This document shows positions 25,904-35,384 of a stretch of 64,000 bases of DNA, in pieces. Under the pieces are notes generated by a model. The model was not told the origin of the DNA. It worked only from the letters and a program-made list of their open reading frames with translations, and searched no databases. The stretch's first letter is position 1, and each line of letters opens with the position of its first letter. This stretch comes from Streptomyces halobius (lineage in GTDB: Bacteria > Actinomycetota > Actinomycetes > Streptomycetales > Streptomycetaceae): assembly GCF_023277745.1 (NCBI RefSeq), contig NZ_CP086322.1, positions 5,952,001 through 6,016,000 on the forward strand, in the 5' to 3' direction. Position numbers and translations under genes: made by a program.

Positions 25904-26374
25904 TCATCCGCAGCTCCATTTCGTGACGAACACCGTCTTGCCGTGCTTCATGACGCCCCGGATGCATTCGTCGGGGAGCATCTGGACACGGCCGCTCAGG
26001 CCCACGGCGCCGCGCAGCGTGCGCCGGCTGCCGAACCAGCCGGGAAATGCGGTGATCTTGGCGTTCTTGCGCTGATAGCCCAGCCGTACGGTGATCTCGT
26101 CGCGGACGCCGTCCCGCCGGTACGTCGCGGTGTACGTCCCGTCCGCTCCCACCGGGCCGCGCAGACACAGCCGACCGTGCACCAGAGTGCCGCAGCCGGT
26201 CGGGTCGGCGGGGGCCGGCGGCGCCGCGGCCGCGGTCGCCGCTACCAGGAGGAGTGCCGCGATGGCGACCCCGGACCGCCGCACACAGCGGCGCGCGTCC
26301 GGGCGGCGGTCCACGGGCGGCCGGAACCTGGATCGGGGAGACCGGAACTTGGAACGGGGCGAGGGGACGGTCAT
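25904..26374 (-). CDS. Secreted small protein of unknown function
   Basis: The product (156 aa) has a very basic N-terminus, a hydrophobic signal core around residues 35-55, and a mature part of about 95 residues with four Cys (CGTLVHGRLC near the start, CIRG and SCG at the end), likely two disulfides. The ATG 26374 overlaps the stop of the LCP gene as ATGA (GTG 26380 is also possible), so it is translated with it. I do not recognise the family. Confidence 0.65.
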   Translation of the reverse strand: MTVPSPRSKFRSPRSRFRPPVDRRPDARRCVRRSGVAIAALLLVAATAAAAPPAPADPTGCGTLVHGRLCLRGPVGADGTYTATYRRDGVRDEITVRLGYQRKNAKITAFPGWFGSRRTLRGAVGLSGRVQMLPDECIRGVMKHGKTVFVTKWSCG

Positions 26375-27894
26375 GCGCACACCGCCTCGTCACCCGTGAT
26401 CGCCGAGAACCCGTCCCCCTGCTGTGGCGGTTCCTGCGCCCGCACCGGCCGCACCGCTGTGAAGTCCCGGCCGACCGTCACCCGCATCACCGGGCCCTGC
26501 CCCGCCACCGGGCGCAGCTCCGCGCCGGGCAGCGCGGTCGCCAGCGAACGGGCCGAGCGGTTCCAGCGCGGGTCGTGGGCGATGACGGTGCGTGGGGTGT
26601 CCATGGGGGAGGGGGAGGCCGAGGCCGGCGGGACGGTGGCGGTATCGGCGGCGGCATGGCCCGGCACACCGGCGGCATGTCCGGGCACTCCGGTGATGGT
26701 GAAGCCGGTGGCGCGCAGCTGCTCCGCGACCGTGGTGTCCAGGCCGGGCTTCGGCGTGCCGTTGTCGACCTGCACCTGGATCCGGGCCGGCGGCACCTCC
26801 ACGAGCGTGGCCGGCTTCTTCTTCTTGGCCGGGTGTACGGCCAGCGCCTCGTCCCGGCGGATGGCGTCGAAGAGCTGCCGCGACCGCACCGGGTCCCAGC
26901 GCACGGTCGAGCCGACGCCCGGCACCGTGACGGCTCCCTTGAGCAGCGGTACGGAGGTGAATTCCGAGGAGGACGGGGTGAAGTCGCGCATCGCCTGTCC
27001 GAGGTCGGCCATGTCATTGGCGTCGAAGCCGCCGTCGGCCCGTACGGACTCCAGGATCGTGTCGGTGACGTCCTTGAAACGGATGGGGTTCATCAGCACT
27101 CCGGAGGAGGTGATCTTGTCGATGAGGGCGGCCAGGAAGCGCTGCTGACGCTGCATCCGGCCGAGGTCGGCGGAGCCGTCGAGATGGCGTGCGCGCACGT
27201 ACTGCAGCGCCTGGCCGCCGTTGAGCACGGTCTTGCCGGCGGGCAGGTCCAGGCCCGAATAGCTGTCCTTCAGCGGCCGTACGGTACAGATCTCCACTCC
27301 GCCGACCGCGTCCACGCTCCGCATGAAGCTGGTGAAGTCGACCTCCAGATAGTGGTCGATATGCACCCCCGTCATGTGCTCCACGGTCCGCACGGTGAGG
27401 CTGGGGCCGCCCTCCGCGTACGCCGCGTTCAGCTTGACGGGGTGTTTGGGACGTGGTGTGCCGGTGGCGTCGTCGGTATGGGCGGGGACCTCGGCGTACG
27501 AGTCGCGCGGCAGGCTGACGACGCTGGCGCGGTCCCGGTCGGCGGAGAGGTGCACCAGCATCAGGGTGTCGGCGCAGTGACAGGGATCGCCGCCCAGGTG
27601 GTAGCGGTCCTTCTCCTCCTTGGAGAGCTTGTCGCGGCGGTCCGTGCCGACGATCAGGAAGTTCAGGCCGCTGCCGCCCCCGGGCCGGTCGTTCATGCCC
27701 TTGAAGGCGTCCACCCGGCCGATGCCGCTCTCGACGCCGGTGAACATGGCGTGGCCGACGCCGCTCGCGGCCAGTACGAGCACGGACGCGGCCGCGTACG
27801 TCCGCAGCCGCCAGCGCTTCCGCGGCGGTTGCCGGCGCCCGGCCGGGCTGCCCGGCACCGGGCGGTGGCGTGGGGAGCGGAACGGCGCGGTCAC
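26371..27894 (-). CDS. LCP family protein with LytR_C domain
   Basis: A 507-residue LCP protein: membrane helix near 33-52, LCP domain (about 75-290) with NFLIVGTDRRDKLS, ADTLMLVHLSADR, SLPRDSYAEVP, KLNAAYAEGGP and QALQYVRARH. A Lys-rich linker (KKKKPA) leads to a C-terminal LytR_C domain (about 385-500) with a Pro/Ala-rich insert. It attaches polymers to peptidoglycan outside the membrane. It is followed by a coupled small secreted protein and is divergent from the glycosyltransferase at 28194. Confidence 0.92.
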   Translation of the reverse strand: MTAPFRSPRHRPVPGSPAGRRQPPRKRWRLRTYAAASVLVLAASGVGHAMFTGVESGIGRVDAFKGMNDRPGGGSGLNFLIVGTDRRDKLSKEEKDRYHLGGDPCHCADTLMLVHLSADRDRASVVSLPRDSYAEVPAHTDDATGTPRPKHPVKLNAAYAEGGPSLTVRTVEHMTGVHIDHYLEVDFTSFMRSVDAVGGVEICTVRPLKDSYSGLDLPAGKTVLNGGQALQYVRARHLDGSADLGRMQRQQRFLAALIDKITSSGVLMNPIRFKDVTDTILESVRADGGFDANDMADLGQAMRDFTPSSSEFTSVPLLKGAVTVPGVGSTVRWDPVRSRQLFDAIRRDEALAVHPAKKKKPATLVEVPPARIQVQVDNGTPKPGLDTTVAEQLRATGFTITGVPGHAAGVPGHAAADTATVPPASASPSPMDTPRTVIAHDPRWNRSARSLATALPGAELRPVAGQGPVMRVTVGRDFTAVRPVRAQEPPQQGDGFSAITGDEAVCA

Positions 27895-28107
27895 GGGGGG
27901 ACACCTCCGCGGCGGACGGATGTGAGCGGTGGCCGGGCCCGGTCATGGAGGCCCCCGCGTGAGCCGGGAGGGGGAGCGGCCGGGACGGGGGGAGGGGCGG
28001 ACGAATACGGTCAGCCCACCGTAGTCCCATAAGATCGGCTGCAAAGCGTCACACGCCGGGCGCCGGCCGCCCGGCCACCCGGCTGCCGTCCGTCCCCGTC
28101 CCCCGTT

Positions 28108-28126
28108 CGCGGTAACGTGAACCGCG
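28108..28126. promoter_or_regulatory. Inverted repeat in the LCP/glycosyltransferase divergent region
   Basis: CGCGGT, seven bases, ACCGCG: a perfect inverted repeat next to GATACC, a possible -10 box for the glycosyltransferase. The remaining sequence of this 299-base region is GC-rich and holds no gene. Confidence 0.3.
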
Positions 28127-28193
28127 ATACCGCAGTCTCCCGGCGAGCGCTGCCGTCGATGGCGGCCGCCGCGGGCCGTACCCCCGAGGAACC

Positions 28194-29240
28194 ATGCCCC
28201 AGCAGCAGCCCCCGGCCGTCTCCGTGATCATGCCGGTGCTCAATGAGGAACGTCATCTGCGCAACGCGGTCCGGCACATCCTGGAGCAGGAGTACGCCGG
28301 TGAGATGGAGGTGGTGATCGCCCTCGGCCCGTCCACGGACCGTACGGACGAGATCGCCGCCGAACTCGTCGCCGAGACCGCGTCGAACCCCCGGGCCCGG
28401 GTGCGGACCGTGCCCAACCCGACCGGACGCACCCCCGCCGCGCTGAACGCCGCGATCAAGGCGTCGCGCCACCCGATCGTGGTACGCGTCGACGGCCACG
28501 GCATGCTCTCGCCGGACTACATCGCCACCGCGGTACGCCTCCTGGAGGAGACCGGTGCGCAGAACGTCGGCGGCATCATGCACGCCGAGGGCGAGAACGC
28601 CTGGGAGGACGCGGTCGCCGCCGCGATGACGTCGAAGATCGGCGTGGGCAACGCGGCCTTCCACACCGGCGGCGCGGCGGGCCCCGCCGAGACCGTCTAC
28701 CTGGGTGTCTTCCGGCGGGAGGCGCTGGAGCAGCAGGGCGGCTACAACGAGGAGTTCATCCGCGCCCAGGACTGGGAGCTGAACTTCCGCATCCGTGAGG
28801 CCGGTGGCCGGATCTGGTTCTCACCGGAGCTGAAGGTCCGGTACCGGCCCCGCCCGAGCATCAGGGCGCTGGCCAAGCAGTACAAGGACTACGGCAAGTG
28901 GCGGCACGTCGTCGCCCGTTACCACGCCGGCTCGATCAACCTCCGGTATCTGGCGCCGCCGACCGCGGTGTGCGCGATCGCGGCGGGCGTGGTCGTCGGC
29001 GCGGCCCTGACGCCGTGGGGGTTCGTCGTCCCGGCCGGCTATCTCGCGGCCATCACGGCGGGTTCGGTGCCGGCCGGCAAGGGGCTGTCCCTGAAGGCGC
29101 GCGCCCAGATCCCGGTGGCGCTGGCCACCATGCACATGTCGTGGGGTGTGGGCTTCCTGACCAGCCCGCGCTCCCTCGCCAGGAAGGTCATCGCCAGCCG
29201 CCGGCCGGCGGTGGTCGCCTCGTCGTCGGGTGCGGAGTAG
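28194..29240 (+). CDS. Family 2 glycosyltransferase (ExoA-like)
   Basis: A 348-residue GT-A glycosyltransferase. It starts VSVIMPVLNEERHL, has the nucleotide-sugar site VVRVDGHGMLSPDY, and the acceptor-side motif ED-type AQDWELNFRIREAGG. Two or three C-terminal hydrophobic segments (about 260-320) would hold it at the membrane. The layout matches the succinoglycan ExoA type. In this LCP region it probably builds a cell-wall or capsular glycan. Its 3' end overlaps the 3' end of the convergent LCP gene by 53 bases. Confidence 0.88.
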   Translation: MPQQQPPAVSVIMPVLNEERHLRNAVRHILEQEYAGEMEVVIALGPSTDRTDEIAAELVAETASNPRARVRTVPNPTGRTPAALNAAIKASRHPIVVRVDGHGMLSPDYIATAVRLLEETGAQNVGGIMHAEGENAWEDAVAAAMTSKIGVGNAAFHTGGAAGPAETVYLGVFRREALEQQGGYNEEFIRAQDWELNFRIREAGGRIWFSPELKVRYRPRPSIRALAKQYKDYGKWRHVVARYHAGSINLRYLAPPTAVCAIAAGVVVGAALTPWGFVVPAGYLAAITAGSVPAGKGLSLKARAQIPVALATMHMSWGVGFLTSPRSLARKVIASRRPAVVASSSGAE

Positions 29241-30954
29241 GGGGTGCCTTCGGCCCCCCACCCCCCTGGAACGTGTACTGCGAATTCACCTTCATACACG
29301 CCTTGTCGTCCTCGCCGTTGAGCGCGTCCGCGCTGTCCGGGGCCTTGTCCGCCGGCTTGTCGTCACCCGCCTTCTTCGGGTACTCCGTCCCGGAGCGCCA
29401 GTCGTTGCCCACCACCAGCCGGAGCTCGGTGGCCGTACTGGACTCCCGTACCGCGCTCTTGGGCAGACCGAGGGCCTTGGCGAGCGCGAGCGCGTCGCCC
29501 CGCCGCTCCTTGCCCTTGTAGGTGAGCGTGGTGTCCGCCTGCCTGGTGAGACCGGTGTCGGTGCCGGCCGCCGTGTAGCCGAGGCCGGCCAGTCGCTGCT
29601 GGATGACGCCCGCACGGCCCGAGACCGGTCCCGAGAGGCTGCTGTTGGTGCCGTTCTGCACGACAACCTTCAGCTCGCTCTTGGGAGTTGACGGCTTGGG
29701 ATCGGGCGACGGCTTCTTCTCGGCGTCCTTGCCGTCCAGCGCGATGTCGTTGCGCAGCAGCGCGAAGGTCTGCTCCGCCTCGCCGGGCTTGGGGATGACG
29801 TACTGCTCGCCGGCGCTGTACTGCCACGGCATGGTGGCCATCGTGATGCGCTTGGTCGGCACCCGCTGGAGGTCACCGCCCAGGTCGTAGAGTTTCTTGA
29901 CGGTGTCGAGCTCTTCGTCGACGGTCAGCGCCTTGGTCGCGGCCTCCGCCAGATCGCGCAGCTCTCCGGGGTTGGTGAGCTTGGCGTCCTTCTTCAGCTG
30001 GCGGACCATCGAATTCATGTACATGTGCTGGGCCTTGGCCCGGCCGATGTCGGTGTTGTCCTCGAACCCGTAGCGGGTGCGCAGCCATTGGAGGGCCTGG
30101 ACGCCCTTGACGGCGTGGGTGCCCTTCGTCAGCCGCAGTCCGCTGCCATGGCCCTTGCTGTCGTGCGAGTAGATATTGCGGTCGACGCACACCGGGACGC
30201 CGCCGATGGCGTCCGCCATGTCCACCACACCGGCGAAGTCGACCATCATGAAGTGGTCGATGTAAATGCCGGTCAGTTCCTGCCAGGTGGCCAGCGTGCA
30301 GCCCGGACCGCCGTGCTGGAGCGACTGGTTGATGGCACCGGTGGTCTGCGGATAGACCGTTCCGTCCTTGGGGTCGGTGCACTGGGGTATCCGTACACGG
30401 GTGTCCCGCGGGATGGACATCACCGACATGTTGCTGCGGTCGGCGGAGACATGCAGCAGCATCTGGACGTCGGCCAGCGGCTTGCGGTCGGCGTCCTGCC
30501 GGGCGCCGCCGAGCTCGATGTTCTCCTTCTTGTCCCGGCCGTCGGAACCCAGCAGCAGGATGTTGAGCGGGGTCTGCCCGAACGCGTTGGGGTCCGGCTT
30601 CTTCAGGCCGCCGCCGCCCAGGTTTCTCGGAGCCTTGCGCAGGTTGGAGTTGAGGTGCTCGTAGTAGAGATAACCGGCGGCCGCCCCGCAGACCAGCAGC
30701 AGGCAGAGACCCAGGGCCGTCCAGCGCAGCACTTTGCGGCCCTTGCCACGGCGCTCCCGCCGCGCTCTGCGGCGGCCGCCCCCGCCGGACGGGCCGTCAC
30801 CCGCGTCGGCCGGTACGGCACCCTCCTCGGGCGGCTCCCAGCCCGGCGCGTCCGGTGGCAGGCCGCCGTCTTCGTAGGGACTGTCGTCCCAGCCCAGCGC
30901 CTGGGCACCCCCCGGGCCCCGACTCCCGTCACCACGCACACTGCTCTGCCGCAT
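29188..30954 (-). CDS. LCP family protein with LytR_C domain (long C-terminal tail)
   Basis: A 588-residue LCP protein: acidic/Gly-rich cytoplasmic N-terminus, a basic stretch (RRRARRERRGKGRK), a membrane helix (about 73-92), the LCP domain (NILLLGSDGRDKKE, SIPRDTRVRIP, QALQWLRTRYGF) and a LytR_C domain (about 420-545). After the expected end near MKVNSQYTF, about 22 more residues, Gly/Pro/Arg-rich, are read antisense to the last codons of the glycosyltransferase. That tail may come from loss of an earlier stop. Confidence 0.9.
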   Translation of the reverse strand: MRQSSVRGDGSRGPGGAQALGWDDSPYEDGGLPPDAPGWEPPEEGAVPADAGDGPSGGGGRRRARRERRGKGRKVLRWTALGLCLLLVCGAAAGYLYYEHLNSNLRKAPRNLGGGGLKKPDPNAFGQTPLNILLLGSDGRDKKENIELGGARQDADRKPLADVQMLLHVSADRSNMSVMSIPRDTRVRIPQCTDPKDGTVYPQTTGAINQSLQHGGPGCTLATWQELTGIYIDHFMMVDFAGVVDMADAIGGVPVCVDRNIYSHDSKGHGSGLRLTKGTHAVKGVQALQWLRTRYGFEDNTDIGRAKAQHMYMNSMVRQLKKDAKLTNPGELRDLAEAATKALTVDEELDTVKKLYDLGGDLQRVPTKRITMATMPWQYSAGEQYVIPKPGEAEQTFALLRNDIALDGKDAEKKPSPDPKPSTPKSELKVVVQNGTNSSLSGPVSGRAGVIQQRLAGLGYTAAGTDTGLTRQADTTLTYKGKERRGDALALAKALGLPKSAVRESSTATELRLVVGNDWRSGTEYPKKAGDDKPADKAPDSADALNGEDDKACMKVNSQYTFQGGGGPKAPPTPHPTTRRPPPAGGWR

Positions 30955-31056
30955 TCGGCCCTCTCCCCGTTGTCAGTTCTGTGGTGCGCTCGGCGCCCCT
31001 GGGAGGCGGCCGGTTCTCACTCTGTTCACTTGTGACGCAGATGTTCTTGTCTTCGT

Positions 31057-32850
31057 TCACTTGGCGCAGATGTTCTTGTCACCCGCGTTGACGTTCTGCA
31101 CATCGTCAGGTGTTTCGGTAGGCGCCTCGATCGGCGTGCCCGGTGTCGTGAAGTCCTTGCCGAGAATGAGCTTCATCGGTACGCGGTCGCCGGCGTCCTG
31201 CGACGACTTCTTCAGCGCGCTCTTCGGCAGCCCCATCCACTCGGCGAGCGTGGCGGCCTGGTCGGCCTGGTTCGGGGCGTATTCGAGACGGGTGGTGGCC
31301 GCCTTCGACGGGGCGTTGCCGGCGTTGGTGGAGAGCTTGGCCGCCTTGACGTTCTGCAGCCAGTCCACGGTCTCCTGTGCCGCGCCGATCTGCCCGCTGC
31401 CGTTGCTGACATCGACCCGGACGAGCTCCGGCGGGGCCTTCTTGACCGGCGCGCCCTTCTTCTTGCCCTTGGACTTCTTGCCCTTGACCAGGGGGTGGTC
31501 CGCCTGCACCATCCGGAACAGCGGCTCCGCGCTGGCTTTGTTCAGTATGACGGTGGCCGGGTCCCTGGGGTTGTCCAGCACCGGCACCGTCGCGAAGGTG
31601 ATCTTGTCGATGTCGACCTTCTTGAGGTCGTTGCCGAAGGCCAGCAGCTTCTTCGCGCTGCCGATACCGGTGTCGACGGTGAGTGCCTTGGTCGCCGCCT
31701 GGCTGACGCTGAGAAGCTTGCTGGGGCTGGAGAACGCGTCGGACTTCAGCTTGCGGATCAGCGAGCCGAGGAACTGTTGCTGCATCTTGATCCGGTCCAG
31801 GTCGCTGCCGAATCCGACGGCGTGCCGGGTACGGACGAACGCCAGCGCCTGCTCGCCCTTGACGATGTGCCGGCCGGCCGACAACTTCAGATGTGACTTG
31901 GGGTCGTTGATGGGTTTGGCCGTGCACACCTCGACGCCGTCGACCGCCTCGGACAGCTCCTTGACCGCGTTGAAATCGGCCATCATGAAGTGATTGATCT
32001 TCAGGCCGGTCAGCTTTTCGACGGTGCGCCAGGTGCAGCCCGGATCGCGGCCCTCCTGGCCGAGGCTGGTGTTGAAGCGCGCTCCCTGCTGGCCCGGGAT
32101 GGTCTTCTCCGAGCCGTCCGCCTGCTTCGTCGGACAGTCCGGGATGTCGGTGATCAAGTCGCGCGGGATGCTCAACGCCGTCGCGTTGGACCGGTCTTCG
32201 GAGACATGCATCAGGATCGTGGTGTCCGCGTGCCCGACGCTGCCGGCATCGCCGTAGCCCTGGTTGCCCTTACCGGAGCGGGCGTCCGTGCCGATGATGA
32301 GGAGATTGACCGGGCCGTCGGTGACCGCGGGGTGCTCCTCGCCGACGTCGACCTTGCTGATATTGCCGTTCAGCTCCTGGTACAGGTAGAACACGCCGCC
32401 GCCGGCGGCGACGAGGACGAACCCCAGCGTCCCGGCCGTCCAGTACAGCGCCTTCTTCTTCCCGGACTTCTTCGGCTTGCGCTTACGGCGGCTCACCGGG
32501 CCCGCCGCTGATCCCATCGCCGCGCGCTCGGCGGCCCGTCGCGACGCCCGGCCGCCGGTGGGACGCTCGCCCGCCCCCTCTGCGACGGCCTCGCGACGGC
32601 GGCCGCGCTGGGTCGGCAGCGGGCGGGTGTCGGTGTCCCCGCCCGAGGAGGCCGAGGCCGTGCTCGTCGTGCGGCCGGTCGGCTGCGCCTGGGCACGTCT
32701 GGAGCGGGACCCGGTGCGGGGGGAGGGCCGAGCCACCGCCTGACCGGCAGGGTCAAGTCGCAGCTCGTAGTTCCCGGTGTCCGGATCGAACACCCACTGA
32801 TCGGCGGGATCGACATTGTCGCCCGCACGCCCACGGCCTTGCGCGTCCAC
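31057..32850 (-). CDS. LCP family protein with LytR_C domain
   Basis: A 597-residue LCP protein. I use GTG 32850 (VDAQGRGRAGDNVDPADQWV), which begins the conserved cytoplasmic segment; a TTG 12 codons earlier is open. A Lys/Arg-rich stretch precedes the membrane helix (about 137-158). The LCP domain has NLLIIGTDARSGKG, ADTTILMHVSEDR, SIPRDLITDIPDC and QALAFVRTRHAV, and LytR_C follows a Lys-rich linker (GKKSKGKKKGAP). It appears to be the head of a separate transcription unit. Confidence 0.92.
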   Translation of the reverse strand: MDAQGRGRAGDNVDPADQWVFDPDTGNYELRLDPAGQAVARPSPRTGSRSRRAQAQPTGRTTSTASASSGGDTDTRPLPTQRGRRREAVAEGAGERPTGGRASRRAAERAAMGSAAGPVSRRKRKPKKSGKKKALYWTAGTLGFVLVAAGGGVFYLYQELNGNISKVDVGEEHPAVTDGPVNLLIIGTDARSGKGNQGYGDAGSVGHADTTILMHVSEDRSNATALSIPRDLITDIPDCPTKQADGSEKTIPGQQGARFNTSLGQEGRDPGCTWRTVEKLTGLKINHFMMADFNAVKELSEAVDGVEVCTAKPINDPKSHLKLSAGRHIVKGEQALAFVRTRHAVGFGSDLDRIKMQQQFLGSLIRKLKSDAFSSPSKLLSVSQAATKALTVDTGIGSAKKLLAFGNDLKKVDIDKITFATVPVLDNPRDPATVILNKASAEPLFRMVQADHPLVKGKKSKGKKKGAPVKKAPPELVRVDVSNGSGQIGAAQETVDWLQNVKAAKLSTNAGNAPSKAATTRLEYAPNQADQAATLAEWMGLPKSALKKSSQDAGDRVPMKLILGKDFTTPGTPIEAPTETPDDVQNVNAGDKNICAK

Positions 32851-33081
32851 GGTGCCTTGAGTCCTCCGTCGGCGCCATCCCCTCAAGGCGCTCGGTCGGT
32901 CGATTGTGCGCTACACGGTTAACACGGTCACAGGTAACGGTCCGCCGAGTCCGGCAGACCGGAGCGCTCACACTATCCGCCCAGTTCAGCGTCGAGCGAC
33001 GTCCGTGACAAATTCCACGTCCCTACAACTGGGCAATCCGCCCATTCCAATCGAGTCGTTGAGCGTACCTTTGCGTCGTCT

Positions 33082-34269
33082 TTATTCGCAGATCCCGCGT
33101 TCTGCGGTGGTTCCCGGAAAGGTCGGATCGGGACTTCCGGAGGGCGGGCGTGTTCCGGTGGCTTCGCCGTCCGGGGACGTGACTTCCCGGTCCTCCGCCG
33201 ACCCCACCTTCACCGGAAGGTCCCTGCGCAGCTGCTCGAAGAGCTGCCCCGCGGCCGGCTGCACCAGCTCATCACGGCCGGGGTCGTAGCGGTAGGCCGT
33301 ACGCGGCACGGTCAGGAACTGGATCCGTCCGGTGGGAATGCCACGCATGCTGCGGACCAATTCGTACAGCCCGGTGAGCGAAGCCAGATCCTCGTCCGTG
33401 GTGAGCGAACTCGTCGCGGCATCCAACAGCGGATACATCCGCGTCGGATTGAGGAGCACACCATTACTCTTCACTTTCTTCACGAGAGCGCCAAGGAACT
33501 CCTGTTGCCGTTCCATACGCTGGGTGTCGCTTCCGTTGCCCAAGCTCTTTCTGGCCCGGACATAGCCCAGTGCCGCCTCCCCGCGCAGTGTCTGGCGTCC
33601 CGCGGGCAGTACGAGATGTGCTTCCGGGTCGTTGATGGGCCGCGGCAGGCAGACCTCGACGCCGTCGATCGCGTCCACCATCTTCTTGAAACCGACGAAG
33701 TCGATGATCATGTGGTGGGTGATCCGGATACCGCTCATCTTCTCGACGGTACGGATCGTGCACGCGGCGCCCGCGAACTGGAAAGTCCAGTTGAACTGCA
33801 CCGTTTGAGCGTCGACCTCCTTGCCGTCGGAGCGCCTGCAGTGCGGCGCCCGCACCATCAGGTCACGCGGGATGCTCACCGCGGTGGCGCTCTTCCGGTC
33901 CGCCGCGAGGTGCAGCAGGATCGTGGTGTCCGAGCGCTGGGTGCCGTTGTCCGTGCCGTACTCCCCGTTGCCGTCACCGCGCGTGTCGGAGCCGATCAGC
34001 AGGATGTTCTCGGCGTTCGGCGGGCCCGGGTCGGGCCGCTCCGCCTCGTACTTCTCCAGCTCGTTCTGGGTGTCGCGGTCGCTGCGGATATTGCCGTTGA
34101 GCTTGGTGAAGAGCGCCCAGCCGGTACCGGCCGCGAGCAGTACCAGCGCGGCGAAGCCGAGCGCGGTCCAGCGCATCCAGCCACGGCGGGAGCGCAGGGC
34201 AGGCGGCGGGGGGCCGTCGGACCCCCGCCGCCCCCCGGGGCGCTCGGGCCAGCCGCCGAATCTGGTCAC
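33082..34269 (-). CDS. LCP family protein without LytR_C domain
   Basis: A 395-residue LCP protein with a short Gly/Pro-rich N-terminus, a membrane helix (about 34-53) and an LCP domain: NILLIGSDTRGDGN, SDTTILLHLAADR, SIPRDLMVRAP, QTVQFNWTFQF, AALGYVRARKSLG. It ends in a Pro/Gly/Thr tail and a terminal ICE with a single Cys, like the ICAK end of its neighbour, but lacks the LytR_C domain. It forms the upstream end of the LCP region. Confidence 0.92.
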   Translation of the reverse strand: MTRFGGWPERPGGRRGSDGPPPPALRSRRGWMRWTALGFAALVLLAAGTGWALFTKLNGNIRSDRDTQNELEKYEAERPDPGPPNAENILLIGSDTRGDGNGEYGTDNGTQRSDTTILLHLAADRKSATAVSIPRDLMVRAPHCRRSDGKEVDAQTVQFNWTFQFAGAACTIRTVEKMSGIRITHHMIIDFVGFKKMVDAIDGVEVCLPRPINDPEAHLVLPAGRQTLRGEAALGYVRARKSLGNGSDTQRMERQQEFLGALVKKVKSNGVLLNPTRMYPLLDAATSSLTTDEDLASLTGLYELVRSMRGIPTGRIQFLTVPRTAYRYDPGRDELVQPAAGQLFEQLRRDLPVKVGSAEDREVTSPDGEATGTRPPSGSPDPTFPGTTAERGICE

Positions 34270-34619
34270 GTGTGCGTCCCTCCCTCACGGAGTCGGCGGC
34301 GCGCCCGTATGCGGGGCCCGGTACTACAGGAGACGGGCGGACCCCGCGCAAGGTTGTACGCACTTGGGTGGTGGCACGTGCTCCAGGTTTGCCCTGTGCA
34401 GGGCTTTCCCCGCACAGGGTTTTCCCCGTGCTCACGGTTTTCCCGCACTCAAGGTTTTCCCGTATTCAAGGGTTTCCCGTACGCACGAGCATGGACCGAA
34501 AACGGCGGACCGGCCGGCCTTCGAGGGGCTCCGGTCCGCCGGACGGGGGAGCGACGGCCCCGGGTGGGCACCTCGTGTACCTCCCCACGCCCGAACGACG
34601 GCGCGGGGAACCCCCGCCG
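34270..34619. repeat. Gene-free gap with GGTTTTCCC minisatellite
   Basis: Between 34384 and 34486 a 16 to 19 base unit, GGTTTTCCCGTATTCAA in its clearest form, is repeated six times. The remainder up to the TIGR03089 gene (34620) is ordinary. The repeat lies upstream of the LCP gene on its strand, so it may be part of its promoter region. No gene is visible. Confidence 0.8.
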
Positions 34620-35384
34620 CTATGACCGGGAAGGCCCCGGAGCCTTGAACGTGATCTTCTCGCTGGTCTCGCGGGCTGCCGCCCCGTCAGCGTCCAGCAG
34701 CTCCGCATGGCGGCACAGCACCACCGAGCCGCCCGCCGCCAGCGGTGCGTACAGCCCGTACGACAGTCCCTGCCAGCTGTCGTACGGCAGCGCCGACAAC
34801 ACCCGCGGCGCCTGCGGCATCCCGGCCGCGGCGGCGTCGGCCAGGGCACGCGCCCCGATCCCGGCGCCGGTCAGCTCCGCCCCGTCGACGACCAGCGCCG
34901 GCGCGCCCGGGGCCACCGGAGCGAACGGGGCGAACCGGTCGCCCTGCGACGGCACCTCGACGGCGTAGTCCGCGAAGCCCGCCACGGGCTGCGGGAAGCG
35001 GCCGCCCAGTGGGCGCAGTGCCAGCGCCACCCGTTCACCTGAACAGGCGCGCGCCGCGTCGAGCGTGTCCGGGCCGCTGACGACGAGGTCCGCCGCGGCC
35101 GGATCGCCGCCGACGTCCGCGACCACGCCGACCGAGGAGCAGGCCAGCAGCCAGACGGCGGTCTGCCAGTGGGCGGGCAGCAGAAGCGCGAGCCGGTCGC
35201 CGGGCTCGGCGGCCAGATCACCCTGGAGAAGGTTGGCCGTCTTCGCCACCCAGTTGGCGAAGGTGGCGACGGACAGTTCCACGCGCTCACCGGTGGCGTC
35301 GTCGTAGAAGGTCACCAGGGGGCGGGCCGGGTCCGCGGCGAGGGCGGAATGCAGGAGGTCGGCAGGGGTGGGGTTGGCGTTCAT
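34620..35384 (-). CDS. TIGR03089 family protein (AMP-ligase-like)
   Basis: A 254-residue protein matching the actinobacterial TIGR03089 type: it resembles the N-terminal part of acyl-CoA synthetases (PLVTFYDDATGERVELSVATFANWVAKTANLL, then LLLPAHWQTAVWLLAC) but stops before the AMP-binding and C-terminal domains. It cannot carry out the full ligase reaction and its role is unknown. In related genomes it likewise lies next to LCP genes and the sugar nucleotidyltransferase. ATG 35384 begins the conserved sequence. Confidence 0.82.
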   Translation of the reverse strand: MNANPTPADLLHSALAADPARPLVTFYDDATGERVELSVATFANWVAKTANLLQGDLAAEPGDRLALLLPAHWQTAVWLLACSSVGVVADVGGDPAAADLVVSGPDTLDAARACSGERVALALRPLGGRFPQPVAGFADYAVEVPSQGDRFAPFAPVAPGAPALVVDGAELTGAGIGARALADAAAAGMPQAPRVLSALPYDSWQGLSYGLYAPLAAGGSVVLCRHAELLDADGAAARETSEKITFKAPGPSRS

